Below, piece by piece: positions 34,497-43,414 of a stretch of DNA of 64,000 bases. Numbering within the stretch: the first letter of the stretch is position 1; every line of letters starts with the position of its first letter. A program made the position numbers and the translations under genes. Source of the DNA: Buttiauxella selenatireducens (GTDB lineage Bacteria > Pseudomonadota > Gammaproteobacteria > Enterobacterales > Enterobacteriaceae); assembly GCF_031432975.1 (NCBI RefSeq), contig NZ_CP133838.1:2666001-2730000 (forward strand), given 5' to 3'. The notes beneath the pieces are model-generated. The model was not told the origin of the DNA and ran no database searches. It saw nothing but the letters and a program-made list of their open reading frames with translations.

Positions 34497-34620
34497 AACC
34501 CTAAATAATTCGAGTTGCAGGAAGGCGGCAAGTTTGTGAGTCCCCAGGAGCTTACTAAAGTAAGTGACTGGGGCGAGTAAACGCAGCCAACAACCCTGCA
34601 ACTTGAAGGGCGACGGGTTT
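34497..34620 (+). repeat. ERIC element (full length, near consensus)
   Basis: About 124 bp with the classical core GTGAGTCCCCAGGAGCTTAC and AAGTAAGTGACTGGGGCGAG. It lies between yneE and the convergent DUF1993 gene, and its right edge reaches into the stop codon of that gene. Confidence 0.95.
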
Positions 34621-35122
34621 AGAAGATCGGGCCGACAAAATCACGCTTACCGAGTGCCACGCCTGCCTGACGCAGAATGTCGTAAGCCGTGGTGAAGTGG
34701 AAATAGAAGTTCGGCGTGGCAAATTTATACACATAGTTGCGAGCGGTGAAACGCAGTTCATGCTCGCGTGCCATCACCACGATTGGGCGCTCGTCGTCGC
34801 CATCGAGTTGCGCATCGGTTATGCCTTTCATGAACTCAACCGTTGCGGCAATGCGAGCCTGAAGCTGCGCGATCGTCGTTTCAGTATCTTCCATTACCGG
34901 CGCTTCAATGTCGGCCAGGCGCGCAACGGCACGTTTTGCCATATCCGTGGTGATTTGTACCTGACGCACCAGCGGGTACATGTCTGACGCAAGTGCTGCC
35001 TGCAACAGGCTTTCTTCAGATTTGTTGTTCTCTTTCGCCCAAACAGCCGCTTTTTCAAGAATGGCGGACAGGTTGCTCAAACCGAGGATGAACTGCGCAT
35101 TGGTTTCGCTATAAATCGACAT
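34619..35122 (-). CDS. DUF1993 domain protein
   Basis: A 167-residue soluble, mostly helical protein of the DUF1993 family, distantly related to DinB four-helix-bundle enzymes. Visible segments are LSAILEKAAVWAKENNKSEESLL near the start and NFYFHFTTAYDILRQAGVALGKRDFVG at the end. Function is unknown. AAGGAAG precedes the ATG. The stop codon overlaps the edge of the ERIC element, so ERIC insertion may have supplied the present termination point. Confidence 0.82.
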   Translation of the reverse strand: MSIYSETNAQFILGLSNLSAILEKAAVWAKENNKSEESLLQAALASDMYPLVRQVQITTDMAKRAVARLADIEAPVMEDTETTIAQLQARIAATVEFMKGITDAQLDGDDERPIVVMAREHELRFTARNYVYKFATPNFYFHFTTAYDILRQAGVALGKRDFVGPIF

Positions 35123-35200
35123 TGTTACTTCCTTTAATCATCACAAAAGTGAAGCCCAGATTACACTCAGTTAGCGTCCTGCGGGTAGCAGATTCACCAC

Positions 35201-35590
35201 TCAGGCAAAGCTAAATCCCTCATCAGCCCAACCCGTCATTCCGCCAATCATTATTTTCACCGGACGCCCCAAACGCGCCAGTTTTAACGCTGCGCGGTCG
35301 GCACCGTTGCAATGTGGCCCGGCGCAGTAAACCACAAATAACGTATCCGCAGGCCATTCACTCATGCGCTCAGCAGACATATCCCGATGGCGTAAATGCA
35401 GCGCTCCTGGAATATGGCGACGGGCAAAGGCTTCCGGTGAGCCCACGACATGCAGCAGGACAAAATCCATGTCTTCTTCTTTCATCGCACTGTGAACATC
35501 ATCGCAATCTGTTTCGAGGCACAGACGCTGGAAGAAATGAGCAGCGGCGATTTCAGGACTTGCAGCGGGAAAATCAGTAACGTAACTCAT
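35201..35590 (-). CDS. rhodanese-like sulfurtransferase domain protein
   Basis: A 129-residue single rhodanese domain. The active loop is VVYCAGPHCNGADRAALKL; the first Cys is in the catalytic position. HIPGALHLRHRDM and IGGMTGWADEG are typical flanking motifs. The loop is longer than in standard thiosulfate sulfurtransferases, so the substrate is open. It is divergent from the FtrA regulator gene, a pairing common in enterobacteria, and is probably its target. Confidence 0.87.
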   Translation of the reverse strand: MSYVTDFPAASPEIAAAHFFQRLCLETDCDDVHSAMKEEDMDFVLLHVVGSPEAFARRHIPGALHLRHRDMSAERMSEWPADTLFVVYCAGPHCNGADRAALKLARLGRPVKIMIGGMTGWADEGFSFA

Positions 35591-35712
35591 AGTGATTCCT
35601 CATGATGGTGAATGAATAGTGCTGAGTTATCACTATAGAGCGCGGGGTGTGTCTTGACGTGTGGCATAAATGACAGATAACGTGAAGATCATGACAATCG
35701 CCTGGGGCACTC

Positions 35713-36693
35713 ATGCAAAACCCTCTTGTTGTCGCACTGGCTTATGACGGCCTGTGCACCTTTGAATTTGGTGTGGTTGTGGAAGTCTTTGGCCTGCCAC
35801 GCCCGGAAATGGGCGAAAACTGGTATCGATTTGCGGTCGCAGGAATCGAGCCCGGAGAACTTAAAGCGACCGGCGGGATCCGGTTGGCGGTGGACGGCGG
35901 TCTGTCTTTACTGGCACAAGCCGGAACGATTATCGTACCTGGCTGGCGCGGAGCCGATGAACCCGTTCCCGAGGAATTATGCGAGGCACTACGCGCGGCA
36001 CATTTGCGCGGTGCGCGAGTGATGTCGATTTGCTCCGGCGTGTTTGTGCTGGCCGCCGCTGGCTTGCTTAACGGTTTACAGGCTTCAACCCATTGGCGTT
36101 ATACCGAAAAACTGCAACAGCGCTACCCTGAAATTCAGGTGATGCCGGATGTGTTGTATATCGATAACGGTTCGGTGCTGACCTCCGCAGGCAGTGCGGC
36201 GGGTATTGATTTAAGTCTGCATCTGGTACGGCGAGATTACGGCCAGTTGGCCGCCAATAGCGTGGCTCGCAGGCTGGTTGTGCCGCCGCATCGCGTCGGC
36301 GGCCAGGCGCAGTTTATCGAACAACCGGTGCCAGTCGCTTATGAAAGCCAGCGCCTCAGCCCGCTGTTTGATTATCTGCAAAGCCATCTTGCCGATGAGC
36401 ATACCGTTGAGTCGCTGGCGGCTTTTACCGGCATGAGCCCGAGAACGTTTTTACGCCGTTTTTCCGCGACAACCGGCACTACGCCTTCACGTTGGTTGCT
36501 CAATATGCGGCTGACACGCTGCCGTGATTTACTGGAAAGCAGCACGCTGTCAATTGACGAAATTGCCGAACGTGTTGGTTTTGGGAGTACCGCCACATTG
36601 CGCCACCATTTCCGCGCTAAGTTATCAACAACGCCTGTTGCCTACCGTAAGACATTTACTTCAGGTAACGAAAAAATGATTACCTCACGCTAA
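35713..36693 (+). CDS. ftrA: FtrA-like GlxA/AraC-family transcriptional regulator
   Basis: A 326-residue regulator with an N-terminal DJ-1/PfpI-like domain (GTIIVPGWRG, VMSICSGVFVLAAAGLL with the nucleophile-elbow Cys) and a C-terminal AraC-type DNA-binding domain (VESLAAFTGMSPRTFLRRF, IDEIAERVGFGSTATLRHHF). It matches the protein named FtrA in enterobacteria. The rhodanese gene diverges from it across 122 bases, which should hold both promoters. The ligand is unknown. Confidence 0.88.
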   Translation: MQNPLVVALAYDGLCTFEFGVVVEVFGLPRPEMGENWYRFAVAGIEPGELKATGGIRLAVDGGLSLLAQAGTIIVPGWRGADEPVPEELCEALRAAHLRGARVMSICSGVFVLAAAGLLNGLQASTHWRYTEKLQQRYPEIQVMPDVLYIDNGSVLTSAGSAAGIDLSLHLVRRDYGQLAANSVARRLVVPPHRVGGQAQFIEQPVPVAYESQRLSPLFDYLQSHLADEHTVESLAAFTGMSPRTFLRRFSATTGTTPSRWLLNMRLTRCRDLLESSTLSIDEIAERVGFGSTATLRHHFRAKLSTTPVAYRKTFTSGNEKMITSR

Positions 36694-36756
36694 ACAACGT
36701 GATAGAGATAACGGCATTATTTTGAAATTGAGCAGATGAATTTATCTGGAGTTGAA

Positions 36757-37107
36757 ATGCGTAAATTGAATGTGTTGTTTTTTTCCGCGGCCCTGATGGC
36801 CGGTACTTTGCCAATGGCGTTCACAGCCAACGCCGAAAATGCGCCAGGCGCATCCCCTGCTGGGCAAACTTCTTCTTTTGAAATCACAGAGTTCCATGCA
36901 GATTACAAGCCATTCAAAATTGGCGACATCGTGCCGGATTTATACCGCACCAAGCCTTATCAGATTGATGCCTGGCAAATCAGACACCTGCCAGCGCCAG
37001 AGGCCGGGAGCCACTGGACATATATGGGCGGGAACTATGTGTTGATTACTGACGCAGAAGGGAAAATTTTACGCGCCATGAATGGCGATATTTTCTACGG
37101 GCACTAA
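36757..37107 (+). CDS. RcnB-family periplasmic protein
   Basis: A 116-residue exported protein with a signal peptide ending around TANA. The RcnB-type motif is WQIRHLPAPEAGSHW, followed by YMGGNYVLITDAEGKILRA. RcnB in E. coli modulates nickel/cobalt efflux by RcnA from the periplasm, but no rcnA is in view, so the role may differ. GGAG lies five bases before the ATG at 36757. A strong bidirectional terminator follows. Confidence 0.85.
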   Translation: MRKLNVLFFSAALMAGTLPMAFTANAENAPGASPAGQTSSFEITEFHADYKPFKIGDIVPDLYRTKPYQIDAWQIRHLPAPEAGSHWTYMGGNYVLITDAEGKILRAMNGDIFYGH

Positions 37108-37130
37108 TTTTTTTGAAGCACTAAAAGAAA

Positions 37131-37160
37131 AAACCCTGACGCAACGCCAGGGTTTATTTT
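37131..37160. terminator. bidirectional terminator
   Basis: AAACCCTG pairs with CAGGGTTT around ACGCAACGC, followed by ATTTTT on the plus strand and, on the other strand, a T-run from the preceding As. It serves the RcnB-like gene and the convergent small gene. Confidence 0.9.
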
Positions 37161-37178
37161 TCACTCACTCAACTCACA

Positions 37179-37472
37179 TCAGAACCAGCAAGTCGTGCCG
37201 TTATCCGCCTGACTTCCCCCTGTTGAAGCACACGTTGGCAGACGTTTACCGTCATGGGTAATCATCGGCGTTTTGCTCTTATGGGCCACAGTATGTTTCT
37301 GATTCTGCGCTTTGCTTTTGTTGACATTGCAGCTGCCATCAGCCTCGGACACTTGCGTACAACCGGAATGCTCAAGCTTGGCGCGGTAAGAGGCGGAAAT
37401 TGCGAATGCCGGAGAAACCGTTCCTGCGACCAGTGCAGTGGTTAACAGTGCAAGGATAATCTTTTTCATCAT
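37179..37472 (-). CDS. small exported basic protein, unknown function
   Basis: A 97-residue protein that I do not recognise. It has a clear signal peptide (MMKKIILALLTTALVAGTVSP, cleaved near AFA) and a short mature region with four cysteines (GCTQ, GSCN, TCAS, TCW), so two disulfides are likely in the periplasm. The middle is Lys/Gln/His rich. AGAGAG lies before the paired ATGs. A long intergenic region precedes it, so it is probably monocistronic. Confidence 0.7.
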   Translation of the reverse strand: MMKKIILALLTTALVAGTVSPAFAISASYRAKLEHSGCTQVSEADGSCNVNKSKAQNQKHTVAHKSKTPMITHDGKRLPTCASTGGSQADNGTTCWF

Positions 37473-37743
37473 TAACTCTCTTTTCTAAAAATTATGAGTA
37501 AAACAGTGACCCTGTTTTACATTGTGTTTGCTCTATCCTTGCAGGCCCTCATTCCCGGAATGCTGTCTTGCTCGTTGGCAAGTCCATTGGGCAGGCCGCG
37601 ATTCTGTCTACTTACATTCATAGCGTAAATGATCAAGAGGTGAAGTATTGCGTTGAATCAACCCTGGTTGAAACATCGTCGTCCCCAGGAGTTGTCTGAT
37701 TGAATAATGACGGTGGGTTGCAAATACGCAGAAGGGATGAACG
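37473..37743. other. intergenic region
   Basis: It holds the promoter of the small exported gene on the minus strand. No ORF, repeat or convincing RNA was seen apart from the terminator that begins at 37744. Confidence 0.4.
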
Positions 37744-37772
37744 AAAAAGCCCAGCACCCATGGATGCCGGGC
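37744..37772 (-). terminator. rho-independent terminator
   Basis: On the minus strand GCCCGGCA pairs with TGCTGGGC (one G-T pair), followed by TTTTT. It lies just past the stop of the 97-residue acidic protein gene. Confidence 0.82.
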
Positions 37773-37780
37773 CAGATTTA

Positions 37781-38074
37781 TTACGCGGTACGCATCGCTT
37801 TTATCTTCGAGTAACCGTACTCGAAAATCATGTCAGTGGTACACATAAAGACAATCACATCACCCGACCCGCATTCTTCCAGCGTTTCGTTTAATTCCGC
37901 ATCAAACTCTTTCGACAGTTGCGGCATCAACATCTGCATGTCGCCTGGATAATCTTCATCTTCGTCTGCTGGCATATCTTCAATTTTTGAACCGCGCACC
38001 ACATAAACCAACACGTTTTTGTCGTTGAACACGATTGGTGCACGCAGATGCTTGCCCGTAGGATGCTTAGCCAT
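37781..38074 (-). CDS. small acidic cytoplasmic protein, unknown function
   Basis: A 97-residue protein with no signal peptide or membrane segment; I do not recognise it. It has an acidic loop (DMPADEDEDYPGDM) and a hydrophobic core segment near SGDVIVFMCTTDMIFEYGY. A terminator follows the stop and the gene stands alone. The start codon is at the end of a TTACCC stretch with AAGGGTAACAAA before it, so translation is plausible. It may be a conserved enterobacterial hypothetical. Confidence 0.65.
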   Translation of the reverse strand: MAKHPTGKHLRAPIVFNDKNVLVYVVRGSKIEDMPADEDEDYPGDMQMLMPQLSKEFDAELNETLEECGSGDVIVFMCTTDMIFEYGYSKIKAMRTA

Positions 38075-38212
38075 TTTGTTACCCTTTTGCTTTATGCTGG
38101 AAATTTGGCGCTATCCTCGCAAAAGATGATGCGAAAAGACAGTCTCAGTGTGATGACAAGCCGTCGTTACCCACTAAGCTTGTCGGATATCAAAACTGAA
38201 ACTGAGGTTAAT

Positions 38213-38623
38213 ATGAATCAGAAAATGGCTGCGAAATGTCACTGTGGTGCCGTCGCCTTTACCGTAGAACTCACCGATGGATTTAATACCATTCGCCGCT
38301 GTAACTGCTCGTTTTGCCGCATGCGCGGCGCAATCGCAGTCTCAGCTCCGCTTTCTGGTATCGACGTTACCAAAGGCAAAGATAAACTGACTGAATACCG
38401 CTTTAACACCGGCGAAGCGGTGCATTTTTTCTGTTCCGTATGCGGGATTTACACCTTCCACCAACGTCGCTCCAACCCCGAACAATATGGCGTTAACGTT
38501 GCCTGCATCGAAGGGGTTTCTCCGTTTGATTTCCCTAAGGTCACCGTGATGGAGGGGGCTCATCATCCGAAAGATGGCGGGGGTGGCGTGGCGGGGTATT
38601 TGACCTTTACAGCAACACCATAA
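38213..38623 (+). CDS. GFA-family (glutathione-dependent formaldehyde-activating-like) protein
   Basis: A 136-residue zinc protein. Cysteine pairs of the family are all present: CHCGAV near residue 9, CNCSFC near 31 and FCSVCG near 76. The family was named after an enzyme thought to join formaldehyde and glutathione, but most members have no known activity. The ATG at 38213 has GAGG five bases ahead; the longer ORF from 38048 overlaps the divergent gene and is not supported. Confidence 0.87.
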   Translation: MNQKMAAKCHCGAVAFTVELTDGFNTIRRCNCSFCRMRGAIAVSAPLSGIDVTKGKDKLTEYRFNTGEAVHFFCSVCGIYTFHQRRSNPEQYGVNVACIEGVSPFDFPKVTVMEGAHHPKDGGGGVAGYLTFTATP

Positions 38624-38630
38624 GTCGGGT

Positions 38631-38652
38631 GAGGATACCCATCGGTATCCTC
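38631..38652. terminator. stem-loop between convergent genes
   Basis: GAGGATACC pairs perfectly with GGTATCCTC around CATC. It lies between the GFA gene and the DUF2157 gene. There is no strong T-run. Confidence 0.6.
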
Positions 38653-38660
38653 ATTAAGGA

Positions 38661-39683
38661 CTAACGCCCTTCCCCAATTCGCCAAATTTTCTCCGCGTAG
38701 CGACCGACCAGCGTCAGCGAGATGGCAAGCAGCAGGAAGAAAATCACTTTGTTGGTGCCGTCCCAGAACAGTTCGAAATATCGCGTGTAGAGATTAATGC
38801 CGAGAAAAGTTAACCCGAACCCACGCAGCATGCCATCGTCGGTTTTCAGGCTTAACCAGATGCATGCCACTGCCGCCAGCGCAAACAGCAAAGACCAGTG
38901 CAACAGCTCAATTTGGCGCACGCTCTGCCAGATATCGACATCGTAATTGCCAAATATCGACAAAATCCACAGCGCGATAAACAGATACAGCAGCCCCATC
39001 GCTTTGCTGACGTTAAATAAATTGCGCTGCTGTAATGGCGTTTTAAGCAAGTAACAGGCTGCCAACAGCACGGCGCCGAATAACACAAACCGAATTGGGT
39101 AATTCATGCCGAGCCAATATGCCCCCCATCCCGAAGCATAGCCCGTTGAGGAGCCGAAGAAGCTGCCTAATGCCAGCAGACAAAAAAGCCAGATAAGCCC
39201 CGAACGCGCCAGGTAGCCCATCACGCCATAAATCGCACAGCCAAGTAAAAATAGCGGAGCGACATTCCCGCTGCCGTTATCCAGCGCCATGCCGACCTGA
39301 GATAAACTGAGCGCGGTGAATAACACGCCGAGGAACACAATCGCTTCATTGCTGTAGCGTTTTCCCGGCGTACGTTTTTGGCGCTGAAAACCCCACGCGT
39401 AAAAAGCTATGGCTATTATCGCCAGAATAATGGCGCGGGTGGCGTAGCCAAAATTAAACAGCAACGCCAACAGATATTCATCGGCGACCAGACTTCCGAT
39501 GGCGATAATCACGCAAGCCAGCGCTACCCAGAAGGCGTAGCGGCTCATGCGTTGCCAGTCAAAAAGTTGCACCGAGAGATGTTGTTGCAGCCGCTGTTGT
39601 TCAGCCGCATCGATGACCCCTTCCTGACGCCAACCTTCCAGGGTGCGCTGGACGATCTTTTCCTGTTTGCGTGTTACTTTCAT
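38661..39683 (-). CDS. DUF2157 membrane protein
   Basis: A 340-residue inner-membrane protein. A short helical cytoplasmic N-terminus (WRQEGVIDAAEQQRLQQHL, typical of DUF2157) is followed by about nine or ten hydrophobic segments. Function is unknown; relatives are often paired with DUF4401 proteins, and none is seen here. It stands alone between GFA (convergent) and tam (divergent). Confidence 0.82.
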   Translation of the reverse strand: MKVTRKQEKIVQRTLEGWRQEGVIDAAEQQRLQQHLSVQLFDWQRMSRYAFWVALACVIIAIGSLVADEYLLALLFNFGYATRAIILAIIAIAFYAWGFQRQKRTPGKRYSNEAIVFLGVLFTALSLSQVGMALDNGSGNVAPLFLLGCAIYGVMGYLARSGLIWLFCLLALGSFFGSSTGYASGWGAYWLGMNYPIRFVLFGAVLLAACYLLKTPLQQRNLFNVSKAMGLLYLFIALWILSIFGNYDVDIWQSVRQIELLHWSLLFALAAVACIWLSLKTDDGMLRGFGLTFLGINLYTRYFELFWDGTNKVIFFLLLAISLTLVGRYAEKIWRIGEGR

Positions 39684-39784
39684 AAGGTTTTCCTGACCTG
39701 AATCCTGACGTCACGTTACAACATTTTGTCGTAACCTAAGACAGGACACATTCTGATTAGTGAATTTTAGCCGAGGATAAACCG

Positions 39785-40561
39785 ATGCAGGACTGGAACC
39801 CCGCTCTCTATTTGCAGTTTGAAGCCGAACGCACCCGCCCGGCAGCTGAATTGGCCGCACGACTCCAGCACCCTGGTGCGCAACATGTTTCTGATTTGGG
39901 TTGTGGCCCCGGTAACAGCACCGCACTGTTGCGTAAAGCGTTCCCACAAGCGACGGTCACGGGCGTTGATAACTCCCCGGCGATGCTGGAAAAAGCGCGA
40001 ACCGCTTTGCCTGATTGCCAGTTTGAGAACGCGGATGTGGCGCTATGGCAGCCGGAGGTGAAGCAAGATGTCATTTATGCTAATGCGTCTTTGCAATGGC
40101 TGGGCGACCATACAACGCTGTTTCCACATCTTGCCGCACAACTCGCCGACAACGGAGTTTTAGCGGTACAAATGCCGGATAACTGGCAAGAGCCGACCCA
40201 CACACTGATGCGCCAGGTGGCTGCTGAGTTGGGTAGACCGGATTCAGGGCGCGAAGCATTACTGGACGCACAAGAGTATTACGATGTGCTGGCGCAATCA
40301 GGTTGCACGGTGGATATCTGGCGTACCACCTATTTCCATGTGATGCCGTCTGCGCGAGCGATTATTGAGTGGCTTAGTTCTACCGGTTTGCGCCCGTATC
40401 TCGCAAACCTTGATAACATTCAACAGCAGGCGTTTCTTGAGCGTTATCACGCACTTTTACAGAAAGCCTATCCGCCACAATCCGATGGCAATGTGCTGAT
40501 GTTGTTCCCGCGTCTGTTTATTGTGGCGCGAAAAACGGTGGCATTAAAAACTACAGAGTAG
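39785..40561 (+). CDS. tam: trans-aconitate 2-methyltransferase
   Basis: A 258-residue SAM-dependent methyltransferase close to E. coli Tam (252). It methylates trans-aconitate, a spontaneous by-product that inhibits aconitase. The SAM motif is [15 protein letters not shown] near residue 36, with the acidic residue in [11 protein letters not shown] and motif IV region [23 protein letters not shown] precedes the ATG. In E. coli tam neighbours yneE; here five other genes lie between. Confidence 0.94.
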   Translation: MQDWNPALYLQFEAERTRPAAELAARLQHPGAQHVSDLGCGPGNSTALLRKAFPQATVTGVDNSPAMLEKARTALPDCQFENADVALWQPEVKQDVIYANASLQWLGDHTTLFPHLAAQLADNGVLAVQMPDNWQEPTHTLMRQVAAELGRPDSGREALLDAQEYYDVLAQSGCTVDIWRTTYFHVMPSARAIIEWLSSTGLRPYLANLDNIQQQAFLERYHALLQKAYPPQSDGNVLMLFPRLFIVARKTVALKTTE

Positions 40562-40727
40562 CCCTCATCTGGCGCAATGCTTCGACATCCTGCAAAGGGG
40601 CTGCGCCAAACCTGGAATGGCCCTCAAGAAACAGGTCTATTTTGCCAGCTCAAAACTTTAAGTTTCTTATAAGACATGCCAGATATTTCGGGCTGGGCTG
40701 TCGCTATTTTCGTGGAAGGCATTGATT

Positions 40728-40754
40728 CAGGATTTATTTATTCAATAAATCCTG
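40728..40754. other. perfect AT-rich hairpin downstream of tam
   Basis: CAGGATTTATT pairs with AATAAATCCTG over 11 bp around TATTC. No T-run follows on either strand, so a terminator function is uncertain. It lies at the border to the AT-rich block. Confidence 0.55.
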
Positions 40755-40822
40755 TTGCAGGACACCCCTACTTTATAAAGCCAGCAAAACAATGCCCCCT
40801 GCAATTTAATAATGCAATGGAA

Positions 40823-41791
40823 TCATCTACCTACCATTTGATTGTACTCACCTATCGCATCATTATAAGATTTAATCATCTTATTATAATGCTTTGGATC
40901 CTTACGCGTTTCACGATATTCACCTGTAAAAGTAACCAGTGAAGCATGAACATCATCCCAATTATCGCGATAGGTTAGTTTATTTTCGTCTTTGCGGATA
41001 TTATATTCTTTATCCATAGCCTCAAGCGTAGTATCTAATTCTGCCAACAAAGAGTTAGCCTTGTTAATTTTGTTTTTATTTTTAAAATCATCAAAACTTT
41101 CAAATTGCTGTATTATTTTTTCTGCTTTATCTAGTGCCTGGTTAGTATGCCACTCTAGCATTTGCCCATTTTCTTTAAATGAGGCCATGCGTTTCTCTTT
41201 TTCTTTTTCCATGACGTCATCCATTGACTTAACAAAATTATGTTGTGCAACAATTAATCTTTCTTGACCTTCGTTGTATTTTAACAACAACATCTTGCCC
41301 TTTACACCATTATCATCTTCATATTTTTTTGCTTTGTTATAGGCTTCCAGTTCTTGCCAGTTAGGCAAGTATTCGTCAATAATGCCCAGATATTCTTTAG
41401 CAACTTCGTCGACCCCATCTACTGTGTCTGGCTTAGAAAGAATCCCCTGAATGGTATCCCTTGCATCTTTGAATATGTATGACTTATCGTTAATTGCTTT
41501 ATAATCTCCTGATTTTGCTTTAGCGACATCCTGGACCCTCCACTTTTCAAAGGTTTCGTCGTCGCGATGAAAATAATCCCCAAGTATATTATAAAGATTG
41601 ACATATTTATTTATTTTGTCACTGACAGATGCTTCCGTTGAAACGTGTGATTTATTTTCTTCAAGCGAGACTTGTGGTTTATTTTTCTCAGCCGAGGCTT
41701 GTGGTTTTTCGATAGTATTCTCTGACTGGTCACAGGCAGTAACCCCAAAAAATGACAATGCAACCATGAGCGAAATTATTTTATTTTTCAT
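40823..41791 (-). CDS. DUF3829 (YiiG-like) lipoprotein
   Basis: A 322-residue lipoprotein with signal peptide and lipobox VTAC (Cys20). A linker of about 30 residues follows, with three rough ten-residue repeats (KPQASAEKN, KPQVSLEEN, SHVSTEAS), then a helical DUF3829 domain (YVNLYNILGDYF onwards) to the C-terminus. E. coli YiiG has a similar layout, with no known function. The coding sequence is clearly more AT-rich than its neighbours, which suggests transfer or relaxed codon use. It is upstream-adjacent to another AT-rich gene on the same strand, 212 bases away. Confidence 0.75.
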   Translation of the reverse strand: MKNKIISLMVALSFFGVTACDQSENTIEKPQASAEKNKPQVSLEENKSHVSTEASVSDKINKYVNLYNILGDYFHRDDETFEKWRVQDVAKAKSGDYKAINDKSYIFKDARDTIQGILSKPDTVDGVDEVAKEYLGIIDEYLPNWQELEAYNKAKKYEDDNGVKGKMLLLKYNEGQERLIVAQHNFVKSMDDVMEKEKEKRMASFKENGQMLEWHTNQALDKAEKIIQQFESFDDFKNKNKINKANSLLAELDTTLEAMDKEYNIRKDENKLTYRDNWDDVHASLVTFTGEYRETRKDPKHYNKMIKSYNDAIGEYNQMVGR

Positions 41792-42003
41792 AACCTAAAC
41801 CATTTGGTAAAATACTTAAACAAAATCAAAGAGTATTACCCGCCAGCCTTAATATTCCCACATAATTCAGTCTGGTCACATGAGAAAAAAGCTCGCGAAT
41901 TTTTAATGCCTTCATGACTCTTACAAACTAAGCGATAACGTGCACACTTATGTCTGGTCCTTAGCAATAACATTACCTGCAGATGTAACACTACATTGTG
42001 CAA

Positions 42004-42600
42004 TTATTCATTACAGGCAATATCAACAGCAATTGCTGAAGCTATCAATAATTCACGCAGCATAGAGTCAACAGCAATATTATCTTCAATTTTCAGGTGA
42101 TAACTGTCTTTCGTTGTAAATAACTCCGTTAATATCCCTTCCCCCTTTCCCTTAGAAAGAGTGGCAAGTGATTTTTCACCATCTTTTATATTGAAATCCC
42201 AATCGGCCCAATCACCTTTAATAACAAAAAGTATCTTCCCGTCTGGAGCATACATAGTGAGATGAGCATGTAGTAGCGAAAATCTCTGCTTAAGAATACC
42301 TATAAGGTTATTTTTAGCATCAAAGATCTGTACTTTTGATACTAAAATGGCAATTCCTCGCCTAAGAGAAACGATTGAGCGACCATCTTCAGTAACGATA
42401 GTCAGATCAAAAGGAGTACGACCTCGGTAACGCCGGTCTATCCTGAATAACTTCGTCAGCCAGCTAAGTTTTGGCTCCTGAGTATGCATTACTTTAGCTT
42501 TAGTTTCAGGAACGATAAATTCATACAGAAATGCTGAAGATGTCCAGAATACTTTTTCAGTTTGCACTTGATTTATTAAATAATTATTCCGATTAAGCAT
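42004..42600 (-). CDS. scramblase/LURP-one-related (LOR) family protein
   Basis: A 198-residue soluble protein. Its repeating beta-strand pattern (YLINQVQTEKVFWTSSAFLY, ISVSLRR-like turns, VQIFDAKNNLIGILKQRF, MYAPDGKILFVIKGDW) resembles the Tubby-like LOR/phospholipid scramblase-related fold. It ends in a short helix (LLIASAIAVDIACNE), the helix usually buried in the barrel. Function in bacteria is not known. It has high AT content like the DUF3829 gene downstream. The family call is from pattern only. Confidence 0.65.
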   Translation of the reverse strand: MLNRNNYLINQVQTEKVFWTSSAFLYEFIVPETKAKVMHTQEPKLSWLTKLFRIDRRYRGRTPFDLTIVTEDGRSIVSLRRGIAILVSKVQIFDAKNNLIGILKQRFSLLHAHLTMYAPDGKILFVIKGDWADWDFNIKDGEKSLATLSKGKGEGILTELFTTKDSYHLKIEDNIAVDSMLRELLIASAIAVDIACNE

Positions 42601-42944
42601 TGCTTTTAAACCTGATAGTTTTATTTTCTACGCGAATCTTACGTTTTGTTAACATCATCGTTTTCATGAAATAAACCAATGAAAGCGAACTAGTTGTATA
42701 TTTTATCGAACGAAAAAAGAGATGCACTGAAAAAGTGTTTTTTAAAAACAGTGTTTGCTCATTTCTTCCTGTACGTACAACCGTTTTAGGAGGCTGCTTT
42801 GATAGATTCACCGCATTAAGAAATCGCCGGGCTATATATTGTTTTTTCTCGTGAGATTCTGTCCCGTTAACGACAGAAATATGCCAGGTGCTTGTGGTGC
42901 AAAATGATAGGGTTTCGCGCTGTTTTGAAGCAAAACGGAGGGGT
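42601..42944. other. AT-rich intergenic region
   Basis: It carries the promoter for the LOR-family gene on the minus strand. A 72-residue ORF overlapping its start has no ribosome-binding site and is not accepted. A weak TCTGTC/GACAGA hairpin lies at 42858-42877. Nothing else is seen. Confidence 0.4.
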
Positions 42945-42974
42945 AAAAAAAGAGCGCACCATCAAGGTGCGCTC
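42945..42974 (-). terminator. rho-independent terminator of the PACE gene
   Basis: On the minus strand GAGCGCACC pairs perfectly with GGTGCGCTC around TTGAT, followed by seven Ts. Confidence 0.93.
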
Positions 42975-42979
42975 ACACA

Positions 42980-43414
42980 TTATCTTTGCGCTAAATGTTG
43001 AAAACGACGGGCACGTAACGCATCGTAACCCCAGTTATAAACCACGCTATACGGCAGGAAGAACAGGAAGAAACCAATCTCGACCATAAACGCCTGAAGC
43101 AGGGTAATGTCGAGCATCCAGGCAGCTATCGGCAAGCCGATCAGGATAAAGCCCCCTTCAAACCCTACGGCGTGCGCCACACGCAACGGCACTCGGCGCT
43201 TTTGGCCGACGGGGAAAAACTTATCGAAACCTGCGTTATAAATCATGTTCCATACCATCGCGACGGTCGACAGCATAATTGACAGCGCGCCCATCTGGAA
43301 CAGTGGCTTATCCATAATCCAGGCGGCTACTGGCGCACAAATCGCAATCGCGATAACTTCGAAACCCACCGCATGCACGATGCGTTCGGCAAATGTTCTT
43401 TTTTGAGATTGCAT
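42980..43414 (-). CDS. PACE-family multidrug efflux transporter (AceI-like)
   Basis: A 144-residue inner-membrane protein made of two tandem bacterial transmembrane pair domains, each starting with the same motif (RIVHAVGFEVIAIAIC and RVAHAVGFEGGFILIG). Each domain has two membrane helices. The Glu in the first helix matches the proton-coupling residue of AceI. PACE proteins expel chlorhexidine, acriflavine and, naturally, short diamines. The divergent LysR gene lies 106 bases away and probably controls it, as in Acinetobacter AceI/AceR. A strong terminator follows. Confidence 0.9.
   Translation of the reverse strand: MQSQKRTFAERIVHAVGFEVIAIAICAPVAAWIMDKPLFQMGALSIMLSTVAMVWNMIYNAGFDKFFPVGQKRRVPLRVAHAVGFEGGFILIGLPIAAWMLDITLLQAFMVEIGFFLFFLPYSVVYNWGYDALRARRFQHLAQR

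Noticed and set aside
41640-41720. Regular 30-base repeats read as a small CRISPR array
   Set aside because: They are coding repeats of the DUF3829 lipoprotein linker, imperfect and without spacers.
42593-42811. 72-residue ORF upstream of the LOR-family gene
   Set aside because: No ribosome-binding site, overlaps the true start, and has the low-complexity make-up of AT-rich intergenic DNA.
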